A DNA stretch of 27,615 nucleotides from Chara braunii (lineage: Eukaryota; Streptophyta; Charophyceae; Charales; Characeae), in NCBI GenBank assembly GCA_003427395.1, contig BFEA01000496.1, positions 383,162-410,776 of the forward strand, given 5' to 3'. Position 1 is the first letter of the stretch. Each line of letters begins with the position of its first letter. Shown here one piece after another: positions 1 through 9,323 of the stretch. The notes beneath the pieces are model-generated. The model did no database searches, was not told the DNA's origin, and was given only the letters and a program-made list of their open reading frames with translations. Both the position numbers and the translations under genes were made by a program.

Positions 1-28
1 TGTCGTGCTACAAAACCATGTACACTCT

Positions 29-105
29 ATGGCGAGTGTGTTAGCAGGTTGCTTACGCACGTGCATGGCCCAGCAGCCACCCGGGTTCAAACCCCAGCGT
101 CAGCA
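29..105 (+). other. tRNA-like segment at the outer end of the left arm (weak)
   Basis: A TGGCGAGTG...TTAGCAGG stretch resembles an A box. GGTTCAAACCC at 84-94 resembles a B box at a plausible spacing. The acceptor and anticodon stems do not fold convincingly, so this is at most a tRNA-derived or SINE-like remnant. The opposite arm carries a diverged version of the B-box part in reverse orientation. Confidence 0.25.
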
Positions 106-713
106 GTTGAATCCCGGATCTTGATAATATATATCTGGGAGCGGGGCAGGGCGGGGCAGCGGGGCAGCGTGGCGCGCTCACGCGTGCGGCGGCCTTGGCC
201 TTTTTCGTGGTAGCGCCTCCCTTTTTCGCCACGTGGCACCTGCAGCATGCGCCACTTTTCTCCTTCGTTTTCACTGCGAAATACCCCAAAAACACCGAAA
301 AAACCCGCTGTCGGGTTTTGCCGCTTTTGCGCCTGTGCGGGCTGCTGCCCAGCTGTACGGGGTGGTGGGAGGGAGCGGGGACCGTTCCCGCTCCGATACC
401 AATGTAGCGGACCCACCAGGTATGGTGCTCCGCTAGTGGTAGAGATGGAGATGGAGGAAGAAGGGGGAGCAAGATGACGCACAGCGCAGCTCCCACGCAG
501 GACTCCAACGCACGTACTCCAGAAATGTGCAAGTCAAGAATGCGCATGAAAACAGACAATGGCTGGGGTATACCCCAGCGGACTGACGGGACTGGACTGG
601 ACTGGCTGGTACCGATAGAGGTACCGGCCTGGACTGGCCTACCTCGAATACAACACAGGCCTGTGAGAACAGGCCAAGGGGCTGGTCTCACAGGCCAACC
701 CGAGGTCCGCTAC
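58..713 (+). repeat. Left arm of a long fold-back inverted repeat
   Basis: This stretch is the reverse complement, with some divergence, of 1793-2523. Landmarks found in both arms in opposite orientation are the outer GCATGGCCCAGCAG, CGGATCTTGATAATAT, a GC-rich CGGGGCAG run, the GGCGGCC/TTTTCG/CACGTGGC block, GGACCCACCAGGT, the repeated GACTGGACTGG and TACCGGCCTGGACTGG motifs, and the inner GAGGTCCGCTAC. No transposase is visible. Open frames on the minus strand mirror open frames in the other arm and are by-products of low-complexity GC-rich sequence. It resembles a non-autonomous fold-back transposon arm; the class is inference. Confidence 0.8.
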
Positions 714-1400
714 AGAGAGACAGAAAGGAGAGAACAGAAGACGTGCGAAGCGCTGGTTGGGAGAAGGGAAACACACAGATGGAAAACAACAGCTTGGCCG
801 CCTGAATACGGCCACAGACAACTGCATCCTTGAAAAACCACCATGGTCCACGAATATAAAAATAATTGCATTCCCGTAAATAACAGCGGTACATGTTGTG
901 GGCTACTCCATGAGCGTGAATTCGCTTCGGAGATGTCCTCACTCCCCCAGAGTCCCCCTGCCCCCGATCAGTGTGCATTCTTCGAGAGTCTTTCACATCG
1001 CAATGCTTCGACCAGCAGACTATCAATCCTTCCAAAACTATCTGAATGCTTATCTACAATACAGCACACCCACAGTCTTGTCCACCAGTTCAGAGATCAG
1101 TCGTAGGGCAACCGAGCGANATTATTTTCANAAATGNAGTNGAAGGANAACGGAGCNACATTTTTTTTTGTGAACCNATTCACACATCCAGCAATCACTG
1201 CACAGACGTAGTCATAGGAGAACTGAGCGCTCTCAACGGCCCGCCTCAGACTTCCCTTGATTCTACAAGTTAGCCATAATAAATCTCGACATCCCACATC
1301 ATTTCGCGATCGATATATATGTGATTCGCCTCGGACGAACAGTCAAAACAGGCGTGAGCATGCGCCACAGGTGGAGCCTCCAATCAATTCCACCTGGAAA

Positions 1401-1480
1401 CAATTTCGCTCAGTGGTTAGAGCACCGGTTGGAAATGCGCATTGTGGTATAAGGTTGTGGGTTCCAAACTCAATTGCAGC
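1401..1480 (+). other. tRNA-like (tRNA-Thr-like) pseudogene or SINE head
   Basis: TCGCTCAGTGGTTAGAGCAC near 1406-1425 is a textbook tRNA A box and D arm, with GCTC pairing to GAGC. The following CCGGT is what eukaryotic tRNA-Thr has after its D arm. A B-box-like GGTTCCAAACT lies at 1460-1470. The anticodon stem does not pair and the acceptor stem is not evident. It reads as a decayed tRNA or the 5' part of a tRNA-derived SINE, not a working tRNA gene. Confidence 0.6.
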
Positions 1481-1706
1481 CTTGCGNATGGACACCGNCA
1501 GGGCGTTAGAATGACGCATGGCTGGACNNACACNCCCTTGGGCTGACGCANGNTAAGCTTATACAGACACTGCNTGCGCACCACNCAAGGGGTTGCCCAT
1601 GGTGTTGTATNTCGGGTATTGATACTGCGTGGGTTGCTTGTGGCTGTNGNTCGTCGTTGTTCTGTTGATCTCCCCAGTCTGGCATATCACACACAGGGGC
1701 CGTTTG

Positions 1707-1777
1707 CGATTGTCGCTCAAATGGTAGAGTCTTCAGGTCACATGCCATAGATCACGGGTTCAAGTCTGGCTTGGGAC
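1707..1777 (+). other. Second tRNA-like segment in the fold-back loop
   Basis: CGCTCAAATGGTAGAGT at 1714-1730 matches an A box and D arm. GGTTCAAGTCT at 1757-1767 matches a B box, with the spacing expected for a tRNA. The T arm partly pairs; the anticodon and acceptor stems are poor. It is likely a tRNA-derived remnant or an internal Pol III promoter of a SINE. Confidence 0.5.
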
Positions 1778-1792
1778 TTTGGGGGGGGGGGG

Positions 1793-2523
1793 GTAGCGGA
1801 CCTCTGGTGGGCTAGTGAGACCAGCCCCTTGGCGTGTTCTCACAGGCCTGTGTTTTATTCGGGGCAGTCCAGTCCAGGCCGGTACCTCTGTCNGTACCAG
1901 CCAGTCCAGTCCAGTCCCGTCAGTCCGCTGGGGTATACCCCAACCATTGTCTGTTTTCGAGATCATTCTACATTCGCACAGTTTGGAGTACGCGCGCTGA
2001 AGTCTTGCGTGGGAGTTGCGCTGGAGTCTTGTGTGGGAGCTGCGCTGTGTTGTCTCGCTCCTCCCTCATCCTCCATCTCCGTCATCATCCCTAGCAGAGC
2101 ACCGCACCTGGTGGGTCCGCTACATTGGTATCGGGGCAGGAACGTTCCCCGCTACCCCATACAGCTGGGAAAACAGCAAAACCCGACAGTGGGTTTTATC
2201 ACTATTTTTCGGGTGTTTTCTAGCGAAAAGAAGTGGAAAAGTAGGCGCCTGCAGAAGGTGACACGTGGCGAAAAAAGCAGGCGCAACAGCGAAAAGAAGG
2301 GGAAAAGCAGGCGCCACAGCGAAAAGAAGGGAAAAAGCAGGCGCCTGCAGAAGGTGACACGTGGCAAGGCCAAGGCCGCCGCACGCGTGCGCGCCACACG
2401 CCCACGCTGCCCCACTGCCCCGCCCCGCCCCGCCCCACCCCACTCCTGGATTTATATTATCAAGATCCGGGAGTTTTACTGCTGCTGGGGTTTAAGCCCA
2501 GGCACCTGCTGGGCCATGCGCGT
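1793..2523 (-). repeat. Right arm of the fold-back inverted repeat, cut by the LTR
   Basis: It is the reverse complement of 58-713, starting with GTAGCGGACCTC opposite GAGGTCCGCTAC at 702-713 and running to the outer CTGCTGGGCCATGCGCGT. It is longer than the left arm because of an internal tandem expansion at 2224-2364. The arm stops at 2523, directly against the TG of the 5' LTR at 2524. That implies the retrotransposon inserted at or near the outer end of this arm. Confidence 0.8.
2224..2364 (+). repeat. Short tandem expansion in the right arm
   Basis: A unit of about 30 nt, containing GAAAAGAAGG...AAAAGCAGGCGCC...CAGC, is repeated. Two copies of a longer GGCGCCTGCAGAAGGTGACACGTGGC block bracket it. 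The left arm has only one equivalent copy, so the expansion arose after the arms separated. Confidence 0.7.
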
Positions 2524-5500
2524 TGTCGGCGCGAATACCCTTACAAGGATATCCGCCCTGGTTTTTGCAAATGACAGGAAAATGGGTTTGATTGAAATAA
2601 GTCGTGCGAGGCACGACCGCGTTTGGAACCCGCCCTGGTTAAGCTAGTGGGTGTGTGGGCGCGCAATATTAAGGCGCGCGTGTGATTTTTCTGATTGAGT
2701 GGGCGGCCGGTCTAGCCGACCTGCCCGGACCGTGTTACGGGCTCGATTAAGGGGTAAAAGTCCGGTTCCTGGGCGGCACGTGCGACCTACGGTAGGGATG
2801 GCACGCCGATAGGCGCGTGGGATGGCCACGACGAGGTCCAAGCAGGTTGGCGCGGGTGCCTAGTGTTGGCACGCCGGTTGTAGGAAGAAAAGAGAGGGCC
2901 CAGGTTGTTTTTCCCAGGCCTAGGCACGGCGCGACATCACTCAATATGGAAATCCGCGCCCAACTATCTCAGGCATGGGCTTAGCCCCATAGGTTACGAC
3001 GTCGGACTATTGCCACGAAGACACAAGGATCGAGGCGGAGGGCGTCGACGCAGCAGCGGTGGAGCGTCAAGGAGAGCTGAGGGGGTTGAGGGCCCGGTGG
3101 GGCTGTCCCCCATTGGTTTTGTTGGTAGGTGCGGCTATGGACCCGGCCTACGGGGCCGGTAGGGTACAGGTGGTTTTCGCTCCATGTCTAGGATTTTTCC
3201 TTTTATATATGTTAGTTTACTTTATTGCTATTTGTTGTTTTTTGCTATTATTCACGGACTCGTTTGATTTAGGGGTGTGGTGGTGGAGCCGGTCGTACAA
3301 GATTCGGGGAACCGCGGATGGGGTGCGGCTGCGCCTAGGACCCTTAGGGTACTCGTTAAAGCGAGGAGCGGGTCGGGGTGCTTGAAACGGCCGCGGCCTG
3401 TAGGGTATGGTGGGGGTACCGACGCGAATCCGGCCTCGAAAGAGGGCCGGATCTGCGCCCAGGCGTCGTAAGGCCGGCGGCGCTGAAGCTTCCAGCAGGC
3501 GGCAAGGGGCTGTGGGGTGTGGTCCTGGCCGAAGCCCCTCGGGAAAAGGGGAGAAAAGATTTCGGACGATACGGGGGAGTTCCGTCCGACTGTTGTGGGT
3601 AGGAAAGATACGTGCCAAAGTCAGGGAGTGAACCCGGACGCAAACCGGGTTAGGGGCGGGTGCCAGGTGGTGAGAGGGGNAAACATACCGGGTGACTTTT
3701 GGCGCAGCCGCGGGGCATCACCCCGGTCCAACTCATGGGGACACCGGTATGAGATCGGGGCATGAAGATTCGCAGCGAATCCGGACGTAGGTTGCGCCGG
3801 TTGCATACGAAGGAGGGGGTGTCGGCCGGTGTGAAGTCCTTCGGGACGTTTGAAAAGATTGGAACGATGCAGAGGGGAGTAGCGTGGCTCCTGCACAGGG
3901 GAGGCGGGCATAAGTTGAAGAAACTCTGTCATTAGCTTGTTTTGTCTCGCTGCTGAAACGATTGGATGCCGCGCTGACTAGAGACCGCGGTATGCGGATT
4001 GTTGGTAATCACGGCACAGCGGTAATCGGGGAGGAGGTGCTTTGCGCTAAAGGCTATCCGGGAGGAACCCGGACGGGTTCCGCGGTGAGGTGCGTTCGGA
4101 GATGGTGGGGAGGATGAGGTAGGGCAGTGGGCACAGCGAAAGCAGGCGCTAAGACGAGGGACGGAGGAGCGCAGTGCAGGAAGAAGGCCCGGAGCATTAG
4201 GAGGCGGGTGAAGACAGGTAGTGGGGAGTGGGATGAACCCGGCGGAGTTCCCCGGCCAGGTGCATATGGGCTGAGAGTCGAGGGTTGCGGAGTGACGGGA
4301 GTAGGGGTGACGGGTGGAGGGATAGTGACGACCACGGGGGCGAGACAGGGAGGGAGTGAGTCAGGGGTAGCGGGGTAACCGGCGTTGGGTGAGTGAATGT
4401 GGACAAGGAACGGGACGGGATGCATTCAGAGACGGAGAAAGGGGAGCAGAAGTGGGTTGCACGAGCTATGGCCGGAGGGAGGCAGGATACTGTTGCCCCT
4501 CGTGGCTGTGGGGCTGATCACCACGCTCCCATAACGAACTGAGCTATGTTGCTGGGCTCGACTGGAACGATCGTTTTCGAAGTGATCGTCGCGGTGCAGT
4601 TCGCAGCCCGACGCTGGTCGTAGTAGTGAATTACGGAAGTCACCGCCTCGAGCTGCTGATTTAGCCTCCTTTTGTAAGACTTCGTCAGTGTGAGTTTGGT
4701 TTGAACCTGGCAGAGGAGTGGCCGGGTGCATTACACGAAGTAAGGTGTTGACTGCGTTGATCAGGTTATCACCAGGAGGCAACGAGCGAGAGCGGGCGTG
4801 GGGGAACGAGAGAGGGATGGTAAGAGTCGGAGAGGGGGCACAGAAGTAAGGAAGAGGTCAGATACTTACCAAGCAGGAGCAAACGCCCCCCGCGATTACG
4901 GGCGGCAGGACGGCTACCATACCAATCGAATGTGCTCAGGGCCCGGCCATTCGGCCAAGAAAGGAAGGGCCTTCCTCAGTTCTCTCCTGCGCTCGATTGT
5001 GCCTGATCGAGTTGTCCGTTGTATCGCTCAAAGCCGACCGGATTGTGGTCCGACGGTGATAGCCTTTCGAACGATACCGACCCTCATAGGGGTTGTAGTC
5101 CACCTTCTCGTACTGGCCACGGGGCGGAGCCAGTGGGAGAGTAAGTTTGAGCTCACCTATATTGCTAACTGCGATCATGTACGGTAGCCTGCCGTCAAGA
5201 TGAGTGGGCGGAGCGCATAAATCTGTGTTAGGTTGTGTGTTCTACTGGTACCTCACGAGTGGAGCAGGCCTGCAGGAGGGAAAGGACTGTGTGTTGCCTG
5301 TAAACCAATCTGCTAATCGGTGTACAATGCGAAGCCACCAGAAGTAGCCAAGGGACTGCAGACCAAGTTATTGGCCGATACCGTGCTAGTCTTGCTGCAC
5401 GAGGTACTGAAGTATGCGCGGCACCACGAGTTTGGCCGTGCTGGAGGAGTTCGCCGTTTGTGTGAGCACACTGCAAGAGCTGAACGGCAGCGGAGGTTGT

Positions 5501-6190
5501 GGCTGAGGCACAAATCAGCTGGTGCTCGCTAGACTGCAGCTGGCTTTCGCCACATTGCAGCTGCCGGATCGTCGGGCTAACTGTTGATTGGGTGTTTACT
5601 GTGCCTGGCGTGCCATCTCGCCGCGCTTCGCCGCTACACATAGTGGCTACATCCTGAATCAGTTGCAGCTGTTGTACGCACAGTACCTTGCTGATCTTGT
5701 GGTGCTCTTTCTATAGAGAACGTGGAGAGTGTGCTCTACATGGGCGGCTTTCCATTTGCCAATGCAAGTGGAGGTTTGACTCGGGGGAGAGGCTGCTGTT
5801 GCAGTCTGGTGGGGTGGTGACAGGAAGGGGCTTGTTGTTGCGAGTTTGGGAGGACATCAGGGGACCAGCAGCTAGCGGGGAGACCACAGTTGACTAAGCG
5901 ATCTGTATATGTGGCCATCATTGTGGGGCCCTCAGGCGAATCAAGGAACTAAGGCCCTCTCTTGCGAGTCTGAGCGCACCTCCCTTGTATCTGAGAGTCT
6001 GGACATTCTCTCTTTCTTCCCTTCTTACTCTAAGTCTAGTCTATTGGTGCTGAGAGGAAGGCGCCAGGTGGGATTGCAACCCATAATCCGCGCCAAGGCC
6101 TCTGTGGGAGGTTCGCCCCACCAATTGCAGGAGCTCTGCCGGAGTCTAGGCGAGGCTCTGGAGGCAGGGAATTGAGAGGTAATCATCCCT
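2524..6190 (+). other. GC-rich 5' part of the LTR (probable U3), noncoding
   Basis: No gene is supported. Perfect short hairpins are kept in both LTR copies: GTCGTGC/GCACGAC at 2601-2617, AACCCGG/CCGGGTT at 3631-3651 (loop base differs between copies, stem does not), and GTCC-TTCG-GGAC at 3836-3847. The two LTR copies differ here by several percent, including deletions of about 10 and 16 bp in the 3' copy near 23950 and 25018. Confidence 0.5.
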
Positions 6191-6197
6191 TTCCCTC

Positions 6198-6203
6198 TAT
6201 ATA
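6198..6203 (+). promoter_or_regulatory. TATA-like box, candidate LTR promoter
   Basis: CCCTCTATATACC is a good plant-type TATA context and is kept in the 3' LTR at 25167-25172. A start about 30 nt downstream, near 6230, would put the hairpin array at 6444-7266 in the transcript leader. A second TATATATAA lies at 7106-7114 between the eighth and ninth hairpins. The choice between them cannot be made from sequence alone. Confidence 0.4.
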
Positions 6204-6443
6204 CCTTGACATAACCCCTACATGTACGTCTTGCTATGTTTGACTGAGTGTACTGCATGCACCCCTACTTTGGCTTTGGTTTGACTGACAGGACACAACT
6301 TAGATTAAGTGAAGAAGTGTGTGCGCAATCTCAGTTTCGGTTTTTGTTGATTGTTTGAAGGCAGATTGTGAACACAAAGGGTTGTATCTGGGGGAAGGGT
6401 GGGTGAAAGGTGGTTTTGCCTAAGCGTGAATGGGTCCTATGGG

Positions 6444-7266
6444 GTCAGACCAGTTCCATAAGATAAGACGGCCTCACCGCTGTGTTTTATTTTTGAATTG
6501 CATGGAGAGTCAGACCAGTTCCATAAGATTGGACGGTCTGATTGCTCTGAATTGTGAGGGTTTGACTGTGGCTGACCTTTCAGGGGCCAAACCTGTACCA
6601 TAAGATTGGAGGGTTTGGTTGCCATGTTTGATTGGGGTTTGTTCTGTTCCTTTTGTTTCTGATCGAGGAGGTCTGAGCAAGTCCATAAGATTGGACAGCT
6701 CAGCCCCCCTCTTGTTTTATTCTGAGGGGATAATCCTTGCTGAGAGCAGGGCATGTCCGTAAGATTGAACGGCCTTGGACTCATGCTGTACACTATTGGG
6801 TCAGAGAGAAATGAACCTGGCAGAGGACCAGACCAGTTCCATAAGATTGGACGGTCTGGCCCAATGCCTCGCACATGCTGGAACCCAAAAGACTAAAATT
6901 TGGCTATATTTTATACTATCCTATTTATGAACAGGCTAGCTAGGCATGGGTTTCATAAGATTAAACGGTCTGGCTATAGCTTATCATGAAATTAAGATAG
7001 TATAACTAAGAGTATAATTGAAGGTAACCCTGGGCAGGCTGGGCCTTGTTCTAAGATGAACGGCTCGGTCCTATGCCCAGTTTTTAAATACCAAGCTCAA
7101 AGAGGTATATATAAGTTGGATATAAAACAGTTCTGGGCGACTAAGCCTTGTTCTAAGATGGACGGCCTAGTCGTATGCCCAAAAAGAAGAGAGAAGTAGT
7201 TGTGCAACCTGTTCGTGTATACTCAATGACTGAGTTAGACAAGTTTCATAAGATTGAACGGTTTGA
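6444..7266 (+). repeat. Array of ten hairpins with a conserved UAAGAU loop (5' LTR copy)
   Basis: Ten units, 65-110 nt apart, each place TAAGAT at the tip of an inverted repeat. The core is typically TCCA-TAAGAT-TGGA. Outer arms differ from unit to unit but still pair: CAGACC/GGTCTG (6511-6540), CCAAACC/GGTTTGG (6587-6618), CTGAGC/GCTCAG (6673-6703), CCAGACC/GGTCTGG (6828-6859), CTGGGCA/TGCCCAG (7030-7080) and TGGGC/GCCCA (7134-7181). Constant loop with compensating stems is what selection on an RNA (or cruciform) structure leaves. Function unknown; packaging, dimerisation or Gag binding are guesses. Confidence 0.85.
7106..7114 (+). promoter_or_regulatory. Second TATA-like sequence within the hairpin array
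   Basis: TATATATAA lies between hairpins eight and nine and is identical in the 3' LTR. It is an alternative core promoter to the one at 6198. If it is used, most of the hairpin array would be untranscribed in the 5' LTR. Confidence 0.25.
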
Positions 7267-7558
7267 ATTTATGTCCTATGTAAGCTGGGTATAAGGGGAT
7301 AAAGCATTGAGAGGTTACAAACTATTGTTTGCAAGGACTGACTTGGGGTGACGAGAGTACTTACCTTTGTGGTTTTGCCTGCATGAGGCTGAGTGGGACT
7401 ACTACTTGATTTGAGTGTCAAGTTGACAGGTAGTTGCTTTAGAGGTTCGCCTTGTGCTAGAGCGATAGGAGTTAGGTCAATTCCTGCATTTTCTGAGCTA
7501 AGTTTTTTACTTAGATCGATTCTCGTATTTTCTGGGATCTTTTGTTATACTTGGCTTT

Positions 7559-7880
7559 GTATAAATTTTGGTAAGCCACTTTCTCTACGGGAAGCGCTGC
7601 CGAAATTTCTACAAATCTGGGGAGTTAGTCAATTCTTAACTTTTCAAAGTTCAACATGTCTAAAGTTCATGTATGGCTTAGTAAAAATCTGGAAAGTATC
7701 CTTTTCTAAAGGGAGTGCTGCCCAAATTTTTGCTAATTCAGGGAGTTAGATAAAATTGGACTTTGGAAAGTCAAAAACTATCTCTGCTCTCATATTCGGG
7801 TTGATATAAATTCTGAAAAGACACTTTTCCTACGAGAAGCGCTGCCGAAATTTTCTTGATTTAGAGGAGTTAGATTATAT
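7559..7880 (+). repeat. Three tandem repeats of about 121-123 nt
   Basis: Units begin near 7559, 7680 and 7803. Each has TATAAATT-like sequence, then a CTTTTC-TACGGGAAGCGCTGCC-like core, an AAATTT stretch and GGAGTTAGA/T. Diverged partial relatives of GGAGTTAGGTCAATTC occur upstream near 7470. The same array is in the 3' LTR at about 26528-26849. A 118-residue open frame across it (7393-7749) has no recognisable domain and I do not call it a gene. Confidence 0.7.
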
Positions 7881-8551
7881 TATGACAGATGGCGATTCTG
7901 GCGATCCACCCTGAACAGGGGAGATCCTGCCGTTAGTCTACCTTTGCTTGGGCACTGGCTTAGGGGTAGATTTTGATTTAGTTGGTAGCTAACTTGGGTG
8001 AGAATGTGCTATGGAGGGTCATCCCCCGTATGCTGATGATTTAACTTGGGCATTGACCTGTCTTATGGTACAGACATTTTTTGGACATTCGATTCAGGAC
8101 TTGGGCTAGTTCAGCTTGATCCTACGAGGATCATCATCTGTTATCACTGATAACAGGTCGGTTGCCGATTCGTCGGNTCACGACTCAATTNCTACTCGCC
8201 CCCCANACTCAACCTAAANGGCTTTAGCCNNGGTGATCTTTTTGTTTGTTAAGGGTTTCACCCGGACTTTTATTGAATGGCCATTTAACAAAGGTACTGA
8301 GTATTTAATTGAGGTTGGTTGGCTGGAGGTTGGGGTTTGCATGGCTAAAGCGAGGGGTATGAGAATAGGAACTGGTTGGAGTTGACTCCGCGTAGTGCGT
8401 GGACTCTTGTCTGACTTTTGATGTGATTGCAGGTATGTTCAAAGACTTGGGGTTTGGTTGGGCTGCCTTGCGGTCGCATATATATGTATGGCTAGGAGGA
8501 GACGCACTATAGCTGTGAGAAGTGATCGTCACATAATTATCCCCCTTGTGC

Positions 8552-8572
8552 ATATATATATATATATATATG
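8552..8572 (+). repeat. AT microsatellite in the 5' LTR
   Basis: A dinucleotide (AT)n run of about 20 bp. The equivalent run in the 3' LTR is longer and is the exact point where the two LTR copies stop matching. Confidence 0.9.
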
Positions 8573-9302
8573 TGCCAGTGCATGTGTACCTACGTGTGGA
8601 GTTAGCGTGGCCTGAAGTGCCCGCGTACTAAGGGTCAGTCAAAGGTTGGGGTGAATAGAAAGGGGGGGGGATATCCCTCGCCAACTTTTGTTTCTTTTCC
8701 TTGTTGCGATTCATCTTGGTGGAACGATAAAGTTCCAGGCGGAAGGGTCAGCGTGTTGCTGGTGATGCGCCAGACAACTCACCACCGCTCCAAACTCCCT
8801 CTTGCCCTAGGGGTCGTCTTGCCCCGCACCCGTTGGGACACCTCAGGGTGCAGAAGACGGAAAGGCCCTCAGGCCGGTTTTGCGTGCGCTAAAGGGTTAC
8901 CCCCATTGGCTCGCGCTTCAGCCAACGTCTGAGCGTCGAAAGGGGACCCCTTGGCTCAAAGTAGGTCATTTGGGTGTGGGCACTACACAATGCGCCGTCA
9001 TCGCGGTTACTCGCGTAGAACAACGTAGCGAGATAGTATGTGTAAGTCCAGCGCCCTCGCGATCTTATACTAAGTTCGCGCGCGGCACTCGTCGCATCTC
9101 GCACTAAAAGAGTAATGGGTCAGGCGGCGAGATCACGAGCGAGACACGGCCAGTAAACTTGGGGTCTTGGTAACGTGAAGCGGCACGTGGGCCTAAGGAA
9201 GCTCCATTTGTGTGTTAGCGACGAGGTTGATCCAACTCCTGCGTGATGCGGCCGAGAGGGTCCCGCGCTGCCACGTGCGGTGCCGGACCGATGCGCTCGA
9301 CA
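8573..9302 (+). other. 3' terminal part of the 5' LTR, noncoding
   Basis: About 730 bp are assigned to the LTR because the CGACA end and primer-binding site follow them. No counterpart exists in the window. I see no gene and no obvious repeat here. The assignment rests on the LTR end rules, not on alignment. Confidence 0.6.
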
Positions 9303-9304
9303 GG

Positions 9305-9323
9305 TGGCGTCGTTGCCGGGGAT
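9305..9323 (+). promoter_or_regulatory. Primer-binding site, tRNA-Asp type
   Basis: TGGCGTCGTTGCCGGGGAT matches the complement of the plant tRNA-Asp 3' end (including CCA) at 18 of 19 positions; the sixth base, T instead of C, is the only difference. It lies two bases after the CGACA end of the 5' LTR, the expected position for minus-strand priming. tRNA-Asp priming is known for several plant gypsy lineages such as Athila. Confidence 0.9.

Larger units (their letters stand above)
714..1792. other. Loop of the fold-back element, noncoding with scattered N calls
   Basis: About 1.1 kb separates the two arms. I see no conserved coding frame. It contains single N calls clustered at about 1120-1176 and 1487-1649, and a G homopolymer just before the right arm. 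Two tRNA-like segments are annotated separately. The Ns look like unresolved consensus calls, not a sized gap, because they are isolated single bases. Confidence 0.6.
2524..9302 (+). repeat. 5' LTR (about 6.8 kb)
   Basis: It starts TGTCGG at 2524, aligned with the 3' copy at 21516; the bases before these points are unrelated. It ends CGACA at 9298-9302, two bases before the primer-binding site. TGTCG/CGACA is a perfect 5-bp terminal inverted repeat with canonical TG...CA. Similarity to the 3' LTR is visible to about 8570; the last 730 bp have no counterpart in the window because the 3' copy is interrupted. Small open frames inside are not preserved between the copies: a 10-bp deletion breaks the one at 4798-5187. 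I treat the LTR as noncoding. Confidence 0.9.

Noticed and set aside
53-691. 212-residue minus-strand frame in the left arm
   Set aside because: Repeat-derived low-complexity sequence without a domain; same explanation as the right-arm frame.
1829-2647. 272-residue plus-strand frame through the fold-back right arm
   Set aside because: It runs from the arm across the LTR boundary, contains simple and tandem repeats, and mirrors the minus-strand frame of the left arm. It is a by-product of GC-rich inverted repeats.
3540-3558. Purine-rich GGGAAAAGGGGAGAAAAGA as a polypurine tract
   Set aside because: It is inside both LTR copies about 1 kb from the start, not adjacent to the 3' LTR, so it cannot be the primary plus-strand primer.
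4798-5187. 129-residue open frame in the 5' LTR
   Set aside because: The 3' LTR copy is split by a 10-bp deletion near 23950 and the protein is not preserved. There is no known motif.
6444-7266. CRISPR-like array
   Set aside because: The units are hairpins with variable arms and irregular spacing of 65-110 nt in a eukaryotic LTR, not identical direct repeats with uniform spacers.
7393-7749. 118-residue open frame identical in both LTRs (also 26362-26718)
   Set aside because: It lies in the block that is identical at the nucleotide level including Ns, crosses the tandem repeats, and has no recognisable domain. Identity therefore gives no evidence of coding.
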